Below, piece by piece: positions 1-9,862 of a stretch of 64,000 nt of DNA (position 1 is its first letter; each line of letters begins with the position of its first letter). Under the pieces are notes generated by a model, which saw only the letters and a list, made by a program, of their open reading frames with translations, was not told the DNA's origin and made no database searches. This DNA is from Scalesia atractyloides. Lineage: Eukaryota; Streptophyta; Magnoliopsida; Asterales; Asteraceae. The position numbers and the translations under genes were made by a program. Location: contig CAMTDV010000023.1 in assembly GCA_947069175.1 (NCBI GenBank), forward strand, positions 89,836,240-89,900,239. Direction: 5' to 3'.

Positions 1-558
1 TAAACTTTATAAAGAGGATTATGGGTTGCATAGTAAATTAACATATTCTATCAACATGATTGTTTTTATATACTAGTTTACAAACTTTGTGTATTACATG
101 GGTTAAATATTATAAAATTTAGATCGGTTATTATTTTAATTTATAGATGTTATAGACCTGTGTATTACATAGGTTTAATATTGACAAAATGTAAATCATA
201 AACTTATAAATAATCTTTATAAATATAATAATATTATAATCTTAAACATTTATATTCCACGAATTTTATTACATGAGTTGAGAAAATATAAACAATAATT
301 TTATAAAATTTGTAATATCGTTCAAAATATAATAATATTATAATCTTAAATATTCATAACTCATGAACTTTATCGCACGTGTTGAGAAAAACTCTAATCT
401 TATAAAAATGTGTAATACCATAAGTAAATGTAATAATATTATAATCTTATCACACAGTTGAATATGTGTATTGTTGATAGATATATTAGTTGTTTCATAA
501 ATTAAAACATTACTTGAATTTTTCATGTGAAATTCGATCGTTTTATATTTATAAGATT
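1..558. other. AT-rich intergenic DNA, no gene seen
   Basis: Very AT-rich sequence with short degenerate repeats (the phrase ataatattataatctta recurs near 224, 330 and 430). The longest open frames are short and have no recognisable protein. I see no gene or RNA here. Confidence 0.6.
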
Positions 559-570
559 TGTGCGAAGGTG

Positions 571-868
571 TGGGCACATAATGCATATATATGTGTGGTG
601 TTCGGGGGAAAAAGTAAAATTGCACTAATTTTAACATTATTTTATTAAATTTGTGAAAATCACGGCACCATTCAGTCTTTATCCCGATTGTAAAGGGTTA
701 TGTGCCATATGTTCAAGGTTTGATGCAAAACCACTATCGAGCTAGGGGTCTCACTGGAAGCAGCCTCTCTATTCCTACGGGGTAGAGGTAAGGTGTCTAC
801 ATCTTACCTTCATCGGACCCTACCTTAGATTTGTTATTAATGTGATTTACTGAGTATAATGATGATGA
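571..868 (+). mobile_element. Au-like SINE insertion
   Basis: The core (about 715-868) has the hallmarks I associate with the plant Au SINE family: a CAGCCTCTCTA block, a GGGGTAGAGGTAAGG block, a following CTACATCTTACC block, and a 3' tail GATTTACTGAGTATAATGATGATGATG-like triplet repeat (split here at 844-870). The 12-bp word TGTGCGAAGGTG lies both at 559-570 and directly after the tail at 869-880, as expected for a target-site duplication made by retroposition. The segment between the two words is about 298 bp, longer than the recognised core. Either about 90-145 bp of other DNA sits at its 5' end or the left repeat is coincidental. The core identification is firm, the left boundary is not. 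Confidence 0.65.
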
Positions 869-1393
869 TGTGCGAAGGTGATATATTATATAGAGAAAAA
901 TTAAAATGTTATTTATATTATTATATAAGTGTCACACCCCGACCCGCAGCGGAAATAAGAGTCGGGGCATAATTGGGTTATCACCAAAGCACATGACATT
1001 TACTATTATGTTTCATAATTAAATGAAGTCAAAGTTACATTTCTCAAACATCCTAACATGTTCATTCATTACAAAGGAAAATAACCAAACATAATAATCC
1101 AAATACTATAACGTTTTATTTCTTCTCTAATCCAGGTCCTAAGTGTTCCTAGCTGCTGCTGGTTCACCTGTATCATGTGTAAAATAGGGGGTTTTTGGGT
1201 CAACATAAGTTGGCGAGTGAACCTTATAGATAAACATTTGATAATAATTGTTTGGTTAGTTTATCAATAAAATATTGTGCATAATCATAAAGAGCACATG
1301 TATGGAATCAAACATTGGCAAGCATCAATTAACAATCGATAACATACATGAACATACCAACAGCATATAACAATTAACATAATTGAACTGTGC

Positions 1394-1551
1394 GATCAAG
1401 GCTCAATCAAACGGAGCCGATCGTTTTGCATGAACTGGAAATGTAAACTGAACTGTGCACTCAAGGCTCAATCAAACGGAGCCGAGCGTATTGCATGTAT
1501 TGAAATGTAAAATGAAATGACCGATCAAGGCTCAATCAAACGGAGCCGATC
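1394..1551 (-). repeat. Three tandem copies of a conserved GGCTC/GAGCC hairpin
   Basis: Hairpins at 1394-1422, 1459-1487 and 1523-1551, spaced 65 and 64 bp. Each has arms GATC-GGCTC and GAGCC-GATC (AA bulge) around a loop AATCAAACG. The middle copy has lost the outer GATC pairs. Copies B and C of the element carry a single one, at 35546-35574 and 57979-58007, in the same place relative to the 3' end. Confidence 0.8.
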
Positions 1552-2077
1552 GTGCGGGCACGCCCTGATCAACCGCATAATAAAATGGGGATCAAACTCA
1601 ACCTCGATGGATGGGGAGCTACGGCCTCGGCAATTGCATGTACTGAAATAATAATTTGCAAACAATAATAACTACTTAACAGCAACAAACTAATACACAT
1701 GTCATGATATGATATATGCACAATAACTTGGTTATAATATGTAAATGAACAAGACACATGATACACCCCAAAAACGTGATTAAAACGGAGAATTTGAAGG
1801 GTTCACTCACATTGGGTGCGTTGAATTTGAGATGATGAGATGCGCACGATTTAGACGAAGCGAGTCAACGAGGAATCACTAACCTAAATAATAATGGAAA
1901 GAATATATTTAAATGAATGGATTTTATTAAAGATTTTAATGGGATTTTTAGATATATTTTTGTGAGTTTATGGCTATTTTCTATCTTTAAAAATGTTATT
2001 TTTAAGTATTTTAAATTGATTTTTTTGAATTAAAATAAACAAATAAATATTTAAAAAAAATATTATTTTTTTACTGT

Positions 2078-2097
2078 TTGACCGTTGACCGTTGACC
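2078..2097 (+). promoter_or_regulatory. Three W-box motifs (TTGACC) in 20 bp
   Basis: TTGACC occurs at 2078-2083, 2085-2090 and 2092-2097. TTGAC(C/T) is the core site of plant WRKY factors. The equivalent place in copy B has four GGTCAA (the reverse complement) at 35001-35031. Binding is inferred, not shown. Confidence 0.5.
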
Positions 2098-2117
2098 GGT
2101 TCGGTCAGCGGTAAATA

Positions 2118-2200
2118 CTTGCGCCAAGCGGGATTCGAACCGGTGACCTTCCGTTCACGCGCACGTAGCTCTACCAACTGAGCTACGTGACTAACCCGTT
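2118..2200 (-). other. tRNA-like module 3 of copy A (A box and B box intact)
   Basis: On the minus strand it contains TAGCTCAGTTGG (2185-2174, a canonical Pol III A box) and GGTTCGAATCC (2141-2131, a perfect B box) at normal tRNA spacing. The D-arm-like hairpin is extended to a perfect 10-bp stem CACGTAGCTC/GAGCTACGTG. Acceptor and anticodon stems do not pair, so this is not a functional tRNA gene but a tRNA-derived module. Confidence 0.75.
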
Positions 2201-2289
2201 AGAAATCCAGTTTTAATTATATTTATACACTTATTCGAATTTACCGAAAATTCCTTTATTTTGCAAAACGTTTTAATCTCATTGAACCG

Positions 2290-2370
2290 GTGTTTGTGAC
2301 GGGACTCGATCGCGTGACGTGAAGTTTGATTTGCACACAGTCCACCGCTGGACTGTGTGTCTAACCCGGT
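2290..2370 (-). other. tRNA-like module 2 of copy A
   Basis: Minus-strand hairpin with perfect 10-bp arms CACACAGTCC/GGACTGTGTG and loop AGCGGT (2334-2359). It is preceded by the leader GGGTTAGACA and followed by a degenerate B box (GATCGAGTCCC). Same design as module 3 but with a different stem. Confidence 0.65.
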
Positions 2371-2448
2371 TATATTCTTGATTTATATTATACTTAACAA
2401 CTACCCGTTCTAACCCGGTTAATTCATGAATAAAAAGAGTGTTATTAC

Positions 2449-2536
2449 GTGAAGCGTGTGCGCAGTAAGGATCGAACTCGGGACGTGTTTGTTAACTTTG
2501 CACACAGTCCACCGCTGGACTATGTGTCTAACCCGT
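2449..2536 (-). other. tRNA-like module 1 of copy A
   Basis: Minus-strand stem CACATAGTCC/GGACTGTGTG (2526-2501; one G-U pair), leader GGGTTAGACA, and B-box-like GAGTTCGATCC, followed by TGCGCAC. Copy of the same type as the module at 2290-2370. Confidence 0.65.
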
Positions 2537-3365
2537 TTATTATCCGAATTTTATTTAATCTTATCCCGATTTTCAGTTCATCTTCTTCACTACAATTACC
2601 GACTTCACTTCAAACGACTGGTTCTTGATTTAACTGTTTAATTAACATGACTACTAGCTTGAATGAACAAAACCGAACAGTTTGGGGAAAAGAAATACCG
2701 GACAGGTCGTCTTCTTCAGAAAGTCCGGCGAGAACAGGCAACTCTGTTTTTGAACCTTCGGCTGAGAGGGTCTAACAACAGAATTAAAGAATTAGATTTG
2801 AAATTGAACTAGAGTACATGGATTATTAGCACGATTGAATGTGTTTACCGTTAACTAGCGAGTTTCCGGCAAAATCCAGAATTTCTCCGGCGAACCCAGA
2901 AATCCAGCAAAGTCTTCTGTGACTGATTTTTGAGTGACGGATTAATGTTAGTAGAGTCCTAACAATAGATTGAAACCGCAAAAGAGGAAAATCTTACCGG
3001 TTTGTGTTGAACACGGTTTTCCGGCGAGATTTGCAGAGAATTCCGGCGAACAGTTTTTTTGTGCTCAAAAGACTTGAAAACGCGACGAAAAGGAATTGGA
3101 ATGTATTTGAGACGGTTCTGAATCGCAATAATGATTGGAACCTGAATTAATTGGAGTTTGAATGCCTTTCGGTTTCAAAACCCGAAACTTAAAGTTCATT
3201 CAATTTGAACTTAATTAGAAACCGATATTCATCGGTTATAAGATAGCCAAACGAACTAAAACTGATTTGGCGATTCGGTTTACCGATTTCCGTTAATCAG
3301 ATATCATTAACCGTTAATTCGTGTTTGCGTATAAAACTCAATTGTTTTCCTAAGGTTAACAGAAA

Positions 3366-3447
3366 ACAATTGGTGGCGGAGTGGTTAACGGATCGGTGGA
3401 TAAGTTATTGGAGGCTGTTGACCCGGGTTCGAGTCCGGTCAGCTACA
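3366..3447 (+). other. Antisense tRNA-Ser/Leu-like module of copy A
   Basis: It reads GGTGGCGGAGTGGTTAACGG near 3372 (A box of the Ser/Leu tRNA type) and GGGTTCGAGTCC at about 3424-3435 (canonical B box). It is antisense to the element. Counterparts are antisense at 33945-34020 in copy B and 56352-56425 in copy C, the latter with an intact B box. Stem pairing looks degraded, so a functional tRNA is unlikely. Confidence 0.6.
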
Positions 3448-3649
3448 AATGTTTTTTATTTATTTTATTTTAACTTTTTATCAAATATAATTTTTATAGT
3501 TTAGTTTATATATTAATTATGTAACGTTTAAACTCAAAATACTCATAAATACTTAATGAAATTTCATAACTTGGTATTTGATTACAAAACGGAGCGGGTT
3601 TTGGAGACCCGATTTATACCAATGTTACAATAAGGACTTTGTTATAATA

Positions 3650-4665
3650 ACTAGGAGAGACAAAACGGAGCAGATTTGACTCGGCACAACCTAACAATAC
3701 ATCCAATACCAATGATTTGTGCTTAGAATGCGTCGCTAGATCTCTACTCTAGAAAGCTATACATGCAACAACGAGTGCGGGTTGACCCGGGGCTTACCTT
3801 TCATTACTTCTTTCACGACGAGAGAACTGCGTCCGCATCAGTCGAAGTGGTGGAAGGCCACCTGAGTCAAAGGGAGAGCTTCTGCGCCTCTCTCCAAGAG
3901 ATACGATTCGGTATCTGAATCGGCTGAAGGAGAGTGAGAGTTCAAAGTTGCTGGTAGGTCAATATCCGGGGGTTGCTTTCCCTCAGTAATAGTTAATACG
4001 AGGCCCAGAACCCTATACGGGGCAGTGAGAGGTCCGACCCTCTATTTAAATAGCAAAGAAAGGCAAAGGCTCCTGCTTCAATGCGTGACTTATGCCTTTT
4101 TTTCCATTTATAAAAAGTAAGATGAATCTACGCTCCTCGGCCTATAGTAAGTGATGAGAGGGTATGGGGTTCCGGGTCTTTTTCCAAACAAAATTGACTA
4201 AGAGGCAATCCCCTTTTTCCGTGATAATGTGAAAGGACTCAATTCCTTCTTTCTTCCCTAGCGAAATGTAGCAGGAACAGCCTTCCCGTAGTCATATGAA
4301 AGAGATTTTTTCTTGAAACCCTTTACTCCTTCACCCGTATCAAGTACTAATTTATATTTAGTTGTTTTCTTACTCTATCCGGCTATTAAACCCGGTTTCC
4401 CTCCGCATATGGTAATAGAGAGTTAGACAGCTTAGAGAGCTCCTCAAAGGGCTAGTTCTCACTCTGTTTTGGGGACCCCCAAGATTGCCTTTCCCTGTGT
4501 TACCTAGTCTAAATAGGTCCAATCTCATATGCTAACGCTTCTTCGTTGCTTGGTCGGGACACATTTATCGATTTCTTTTCATTCTTCATGGGCTTGCAAG
4601 TGACTTACTTCTTTTGGCTGTTCTTGCTGTCTTAAGTCGTCCTCTTTTCTTTAGAAGCGCTACGA
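3650..4665. other. Mitochondrial-like DNA in the nucleus (probable NUMT)
   Basis: A sharp change to higher GC and to the texture of plant mitochondrial intergenic DNA: purine-rich runs such as GAGAGTGAGAGTTC and phrases like GTGATGAGAGGGTATGGGG and GGTCCGACCCTCTA. No gene could be named. It starts just beyond the target duplication of copy A and ends where AT-rich DNA resumes. Origin is judged from style, not from an alignment. Confidence 0.5.
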
Positions 4666-5637
4666 TAAACAAAGAAACTATATATTTTGTTTTGTTACTA
4701 ATAAAAATGACTTATTTCAAGTACAATTCCGTTTTTATTAAAAATTTATATATGAGCATCAATAAAAAAAACTGAACGTGTATTTCTTTATCTTTATCTA
4801 AAAAGAAAACGAAAGCAAGTTAGAGAAAAATAAAATTACTAAAAAATAAATGGGTTAAATATGTATATAGTTTGTTAATATAAGGGTTGAATTCCATAAA
4901 AATGAATATAGCTCCCAATAATTCGATAGTAGATTTTTTTTTTATATTACAATGAATATGAACTATTATTTTTTTTTCAAAATACTATATATCGAAACTG
5001 TTATGAAAAAACAAATTGAATTACATAAGCACATATTTATGTTTTTTTAAGTTCACGTAAGCTATTAAATAAAAATTAAAATTAAAAATTATTAAAATTA
5101 AATGGGTTATGAACATGTATTAGACATTTATTTTTTGTGATGTAAGGAGTGAATTATTTATCCTCACATTTCATTTATAATTATTTATTAATTTCAAAGT
5201 TCTTATAGTACACGTATTTTTTGTAATATGGATATTTTAAATAAATATTTGGTTAAAATAGTATACTAAATTTAATTATCAATATATCTTAAACTAAATG
5301 ATGAATAGTAGTAAATCTAATTATCAATATATCTTAAATTAAATAATGAAAAAAAGAGGGTAGCGGATGTCAAATGGCTTTACTTATTGGAGCCATAAAT
5401 TACTATACATCCTCTTTGTATTTGTTAGATATAAAATTATAATTATTTTATATTATTAAAAGTTTGACCAATTTTTAGGGTAAAAGAATCTTGATAAAAA
5501 AAGTAAGATGTTGGAGAATAGAATACCATGTGTTAGAAGTTAGATAAACAAAAAGTTATTTTTGAGTTCTTTATTATATTTAATTACTTGTATTTAGAAG
5601 TTAGATAAATAAAAACTTATTATATCCTAACCTTCAA
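4666..5637. other. AT-rich stretch, no gene seen
   Basis: Long A and T tracts and imperfect short repeats (an aattatcaatatatcttaaa word appears twice near 5274 and 5320). No feature recognised. Confidence 0.5.
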
Positions 5638-5775
5638 TTACAATCTTAAAGGGTGGCGTATTAATAAGTAATTTCTCTAGCAGAACTTTTTAGGCCTGGA
5701 ACCACTTTTTATTGGTTTTCTTTAACCTTTTAAATATCAGGGGTCAAACACAAGTTACGTGTTTACCTATAAATA
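5638..5775. repeat. Dispersed repeat, copy 1 (pair with 15058-15205)
   Basis: Collinear similarity to 15058-15205: shared blocks include a GGGTGGC start, a TTGGYTTTC block, TCAAACNNAANTTACGTG and TGTTTACCTA. No protein or terminal repeats seen. Family unknown. Confidence 0.45.
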
Positions 5776-6239
5776 CTTTTAAATATTGGTTTTCTAAGCG
5801 TGTGATTTTTGTTGAATTTATAACCATACACAAAGAAATACTAATACTAGTTTACCTTTTATTACAATTTGAAACTTTATAAAATAAAGTTTTAACCAAG
5901 ATGTCTTACACATCTTTTTATCAGATAATTCAGAAATGTCTTTATCATTTCTATTACAACTCATCCTGAAATATGTGTTAAAAAGTTGGTTTGCGCTAGT
6001 AGACTATAGTATTAAATTAGTCTAAAAGAACCATTTCAAAATCAGTTTGTTCTATCAAAACATAAGACATACCCCAAAATGCCCTCATAAACATCAAGAA
6101 TATCAACATTCCCTACAACCCATTCATAATAATTATTGATTCACATTAGCACATCAAATTCCATCCTTTTCATGATATAGAACATTACCTAAAGAAACAC
6201 CGTTTTAATTTATGGGAGATAGAACTAAAGAGGTGGTCT

Positions 6240-6943
6240 CAACACGGGGTTAATTTTCTAATCTCTTTTTAATCGACAAACCTTGTAGTGATTTGCAAAA
6301 CAAAACAATGCGAATTTGTTACGAAAATGAGAAGTGGGGGTTCTTCTCGTAACCATGCTTCGGCGTGAGAATAAGTATCGCTTTAATGAGAATAAAGCGG
6401 GAGAAATCAGGTTTTGAAACCTTTAGATGAAAGGGGTATTTATAGCCGAGGGGTTTGGGAAAGAGTGCGGGCTGATAGGCCTAGGGCCAGACGTCGTTTT
6501 CGGGGAATATCCACTTGATCCCCTCTAACACGACAGGTAGTGTTTCATAGGTGGAGGCAGCATGGCGCAATGCGATTGGTTACACGTCATCGACCAAGTG
6601 TACTTGTTGTCGCGTCTGTCATCAGCAATGGGTGGAGATCATGGAGTAGTGACTGGCGGGAGCTGATGGTTCCCTGTCACTGTTCTTTTGTCCTTTGTCT
6701 CCTACACGGTTCATTCATCTGTGGATTGTCTAGGCAGGGTTTCCTGCATTATGATTGGGTACAGGCTATTGCAGCCTATACCTGTTGTACTCCTTACAAG
6801 GTGTTGTGTCTGCGTATCTGCTTGGGTCTGTGTAGAGGGCCTGGAGTAAGCTAAGTGTTTGTTGATTAATTATGGGTAGGGTCCTGTAAGCGTATGGCTA
6901 TGCACGCCATTTTAGACCTACCACTTCAAGTCCCCCCCAAGTC
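6240..6943 (-). mobile_element. LTR fragment of a minus-strand retrotransposon
   Basis: On the minus strand a purine tract with seven G's (6943-6924, ACTTGGGGGGGACTTGAAG) is followed directly by TGGTAGG, the arrangement of a polypurine tract and LTR start. A TATA box (TATAAATA, 6444-6437) lies about 480 bp further on. The far end and a target duplication could not be fixed. The open frame at 6540-6854 on the plus strand has no recognisable protein and is taken as chance. Confidence 0.45.
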
Positions 6944-7114
6944 CAGTGTTGCTTCGTTGCCAGGATGTCAAGCAGGTGTAACTCTGGACTAGATGTGTGT
7001 TTAATCCTCAGCTCAAGGGTGTATGTCTCGATAAAGGATGCAGCTCAAGGGTGTTTAACAGATCCGTTTGGCGCATGCGTACCAGGATGTAGCATGCGTT
7101 CTGGAATGAGTCAT

Positions 7115-7258
7115 TTTGCTTCATGAACAAACAAACAACAAACACGAACATAATATCTCGTTCGGTAAGCGTTCATGAACAATTTGTGAACGCATATATT
7201 TCTTAACAACAAACATGAACAAGGACTTGTTCATGTTCGTTCTTTTCGTTTGCAGCCC
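7115..7258 (-). repeat. hAT-like MITE remnant
   Basis: Rich in GTTCATGAAC and GTTCG words on both strands and ending in GCAGCCCTA, the reverse complement of the TAGGGCTGC terminus of a common plant hAT MITE. The other end was not found. Confidence 0.4.
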
Positions 7259-7548
7259 TACTCACAGACAACAGGGATTAAAAGAAATTAGACGTTAAAA
7301 AAATTTAATCCATAACGAGTCCAAATTTGTGAATTTGATTACTTTGAATTAATTAAAAAGGAATTTAAAAATAAATAGTTCTTTTTTCACTCGCGGCGTT
7401 GCAGCGAACTCGAGCAAATGATAATGTAAAACAAATGTGACTTGACAATAAAGCATCTTGTTTAGAAATCTAAACCATTAGAACAATTTAATTTCTCATC
7501 GTACTGTTTTATGATACCAAATAAAATACTTTATTTTGAGTACAACTT

Positions 7549-7864
7549 CGGTTTTAACAAAACTTATAACAGATGTCAGAGAAAAAATTAAGCATAACTA
7601 CGTACTAAAGTTTTTAGAAAAAGTTATGAACGTAAATTATTAAATAAGTATCGATAAATTAATATATGTTCAAAAAAAGAAAAGGAATTATTAAAAAAAT
7701 GGTAAAGGAAATACATGGTTTTAGAAATAGAAAAAAATAAAAAAAATATGTTATTAAAAGTAAATATAATAATAAACTATTATAATATACTAAATAAAAA
7801 TAATAATAAAAAACTATATATTATTATAAAATAAAGTTATATTCATCATCTTTCGTCAACAATT
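7549..7864. repeat. Tandem duplication, unit 1 (~316 bp)
   Basis: Begins CGGTTTTAACAAAACTTATA. Unit 2 begins with the same words at 7865, continues to 8107, and after the inserted LTR resumes at 11970 through about 12063 in the same order. Confidence 0.75.
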
Positions 7865-8107
7865 CGGTTTTAACAAAACTTATAACGGGATGTCATGGAA
7901 AAACTTAAGCACAACTACGTACTTAATTTTTTAGAAAAAAAACACTTATAAACGTAAACTATTAAAGATGTATCAAATTAATCGATAAATTAATATATGT
8001 TAAAAAAGAAAGAAAAAAGGATTGTTAAAAAATATGCTAAAAGGAAATATATGGTTTTAGAAGAGGAAAAAAATTGAAAATACGTTATTAAAAGTAAATA
8101 TAATAAT
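7865..8107. repeat. Tandem duplication, unit 2 (first part)
   Basis: Second copy of the unit at 7549, interrupted at 8107 by LTR E. Its continuation is 11970-12063 (AATAAACTATT... matches unit 1 near 7766). Confidence 0.75.
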
Positions 8108-8115
8108 TGTGACAA

Positions 8116-8129
8116 CCGGAAATTTCCGG
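8116..8129. repeat. Perfect 14-bp palindrome near the LTR E start
   Basis: CCGGAAATTTCCGG, eight bases into the LTR. Function unknown. Confidence 0.8.
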
Positions 8130-8772
8130 TGGTAATTAAGCGCTTATCAAACGTTAATACCATTATAATTAGCGTAATTAGACGTAAATTAACTCGATCA
8201 GGCATTTGGAAAGCCTAGGAACGTATACTGGATTCACGTTACGCGATTTAGCGATAATCGAAGACACTAAACGCGAAATGGAACGATAAGCGAACTGATG
8301 CCGAACAAATACTGACAACGCCTAAAAACATGAATTATATACTTGTATTTATCATACAGTTACGATTATGCGATAAATTTGGATCGTTGAACGTCGCAAA
8401 GCACAACGCGGGAGTTACGCGGAAAATTGGAACGCACCGACACAAAACGGAAGCAACGGACTCGAAATATGCCTCGACATTAATATATTATGATATATTT
8501 AGCTCCATAATTGAATTATAATACTCGCAGGTGGAAATCGGAATGAAAAACGGATCAGAAACGACAAACAGGGTAAAATACGCAACTTTAACGCAACCGA
8601 CGGGTTTACGCGTCAAACAACGACCCCCGATATAATTTTAAACATCATCGAGTCCGAATAAATAAATTTCGATAAAACACGACTTTTGGGTTTTGAAAAT
8701 GGGCTTTAGGAAGATGTCTTGGGCTTCAACACACGTTAACGGGCTTTGAGTCCAAACCGCTTAAAACCCTAA

Positions 8773-8782
8773 CTATTTAAAG
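8773..8782 (+). promoter_or_regulatory. TATA-like box of LTR E with telo-boxes
   Basis: CTATTTAAAG, with AAACCCTA-type telo-boxes around it (near 8764, 8784, 8819). LTR D has a TATAAATA (36007) in the same setting. Confidence 0.45.
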
Positions 8783-9805
8783 AACCCTAACCCTAAAAAT
8801 CTCTCATTTCTTCTTATGAAACCCTAGCCCCATCCCCTACTCTCTCTCAACTAAATCCGGTCACCGGATTCCGGTGACACGGCGGTTCCGATCCCGGTCT
8901 TTTCTCCGACCACACACCACCCGCGACACACACCACCCAACAACCCACCTTTTCCTCGTCTCCCATACCCACACACACCCGCGTACATGCTGAGACAGAG
9001 AGACTGTTAGAGAGAGAGAGCAGTGAGAGAGAGGGGAGCAACGGCGGGTTTTCCGGTTCATCGGCAGCGGCGACGGTGCTCGGATTGTTTTGGACGGCAG
9101 AACAAGCCGTCGCCGGCGGCGGCCGCGGTTTTTCGGCTCGCCGACGACGGCAGCTGCTGTATTTTGAATCCTCGGTTCAGTTCAGTTTTGTCTCAGGTCT
9201 CGGATCTCAGTTCAACCCAGTCAACATTTCATTTCGGATCTCGGCTTGGGTTCGAGTCGAATCAGTTTCCGTTCAAAGTTCGGGTTCCAGTTCCACAAAG
9301 TTTCAGTTTCGCTACATTCAGTTCATCGCCGGTTCAGGTTTTGGGTTGGTTCGATTCAAATATTTGTTCTTTTTTTGGTTCACATTGTTTCAGGTTCAGT
9401 TTTGGTTCGGTGTTCGGTACGGTTCGGTCAACAAAAGTCAGCTCGGTCAATACAGTCAAACCCGATCAACTGGTCAACTGTCGGTCAATGAGTCAATGCG
9501 AGACTCGGTGAAAATTAATTACAACGCGAAATTTAATTATATAGTTTATATAAATCGTAATATTAATCTTGTCTCGAAACCGAGCTCGACCCGACCCGTT
9601 AACAATAACATATCGCCAAAGAGTTAAAAATAACAATTTAATCGACTTACTCCACTTGCGAATAATTATTAGTTAAAAACGAACCGAAGTCAATATATGT
9701 AAAAACGGAAAATTATAATTGGCGAAACTTAGTATTTGAAAACGATGAACAATGTTATATATATTATGTGTTTGCGTACATTGCAGGTTGAGTTTGATAA
9801 ATAAA

Positions 9806-9862
9806 TCGACAACTAGTATTGTCGGGATTGTCCAAAAACATAGGAAACTCTGTCCGATTTTC
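9806..9862 (+). other. Conserved LTR box with GACAA/TTGTC hairpin (E copy)
   Basis: CGACAA-CTAGTA-TTGTCG hairpin followed by GGGATTGTCCAAAAACA and GGAAACTCTGTCCGATTTT. The same box occurs in LTR D (37411-37466) and on the minus strand in the 62068 LTR (63672-63618), although the surrounding sequence is much less alike. Confidence 0.7.

Larger units (their letters stand above)
930..3629 (-). mobile_element. LTR-like element copy A, with tRNA-like modules
   Basis: On the minus strand this runs from TGTAACATTGG (ending at 3629) to GGTCGGGGTGTGACA (starting at 930). It is flanked by the exact 5-bp repeat ATAAG (925-929 and 3630-3634). TG...CA ends and a 5-bp duplication are those of an LTR or LTR retrotransposon. 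There are no internal direct LTRs, no primer-binding site and no gag-pol, so it is probably a solo LTR. The same family recurs at 33759-39240 and 56169-58421. Inside, in sense order, are an antisense tRNA-Ser-like module (3366-3447), three sense tRNA-like modules (2536-2449, 2370-2290, 2200-2118), TTGACC repeats (2078-2097) and three copies of a GGCTC/GAGCC hairpin (1551-1394). No protein is encoded. Confidence 0.85.

Noticed and set aside
2118..2200. Functional tRNA gene
   Set aside because: A and B boxes are good, but acceptor, anticodon and T stems do not pair properly and the same module recurs in other element copies.
6540..6854. 104-residue open frame
   Set aside because: It lies across a minus-strand LTR with a TATA box, and no protein family is recognised.
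9023..9627. Three overlapping open frames (81-183 residues)
   Set aside because: They overlap in different frames in a GGTTCAG-rich part of LTR E, are serine/phenylalanine-rich low-complexity, and have no recognisable domain.
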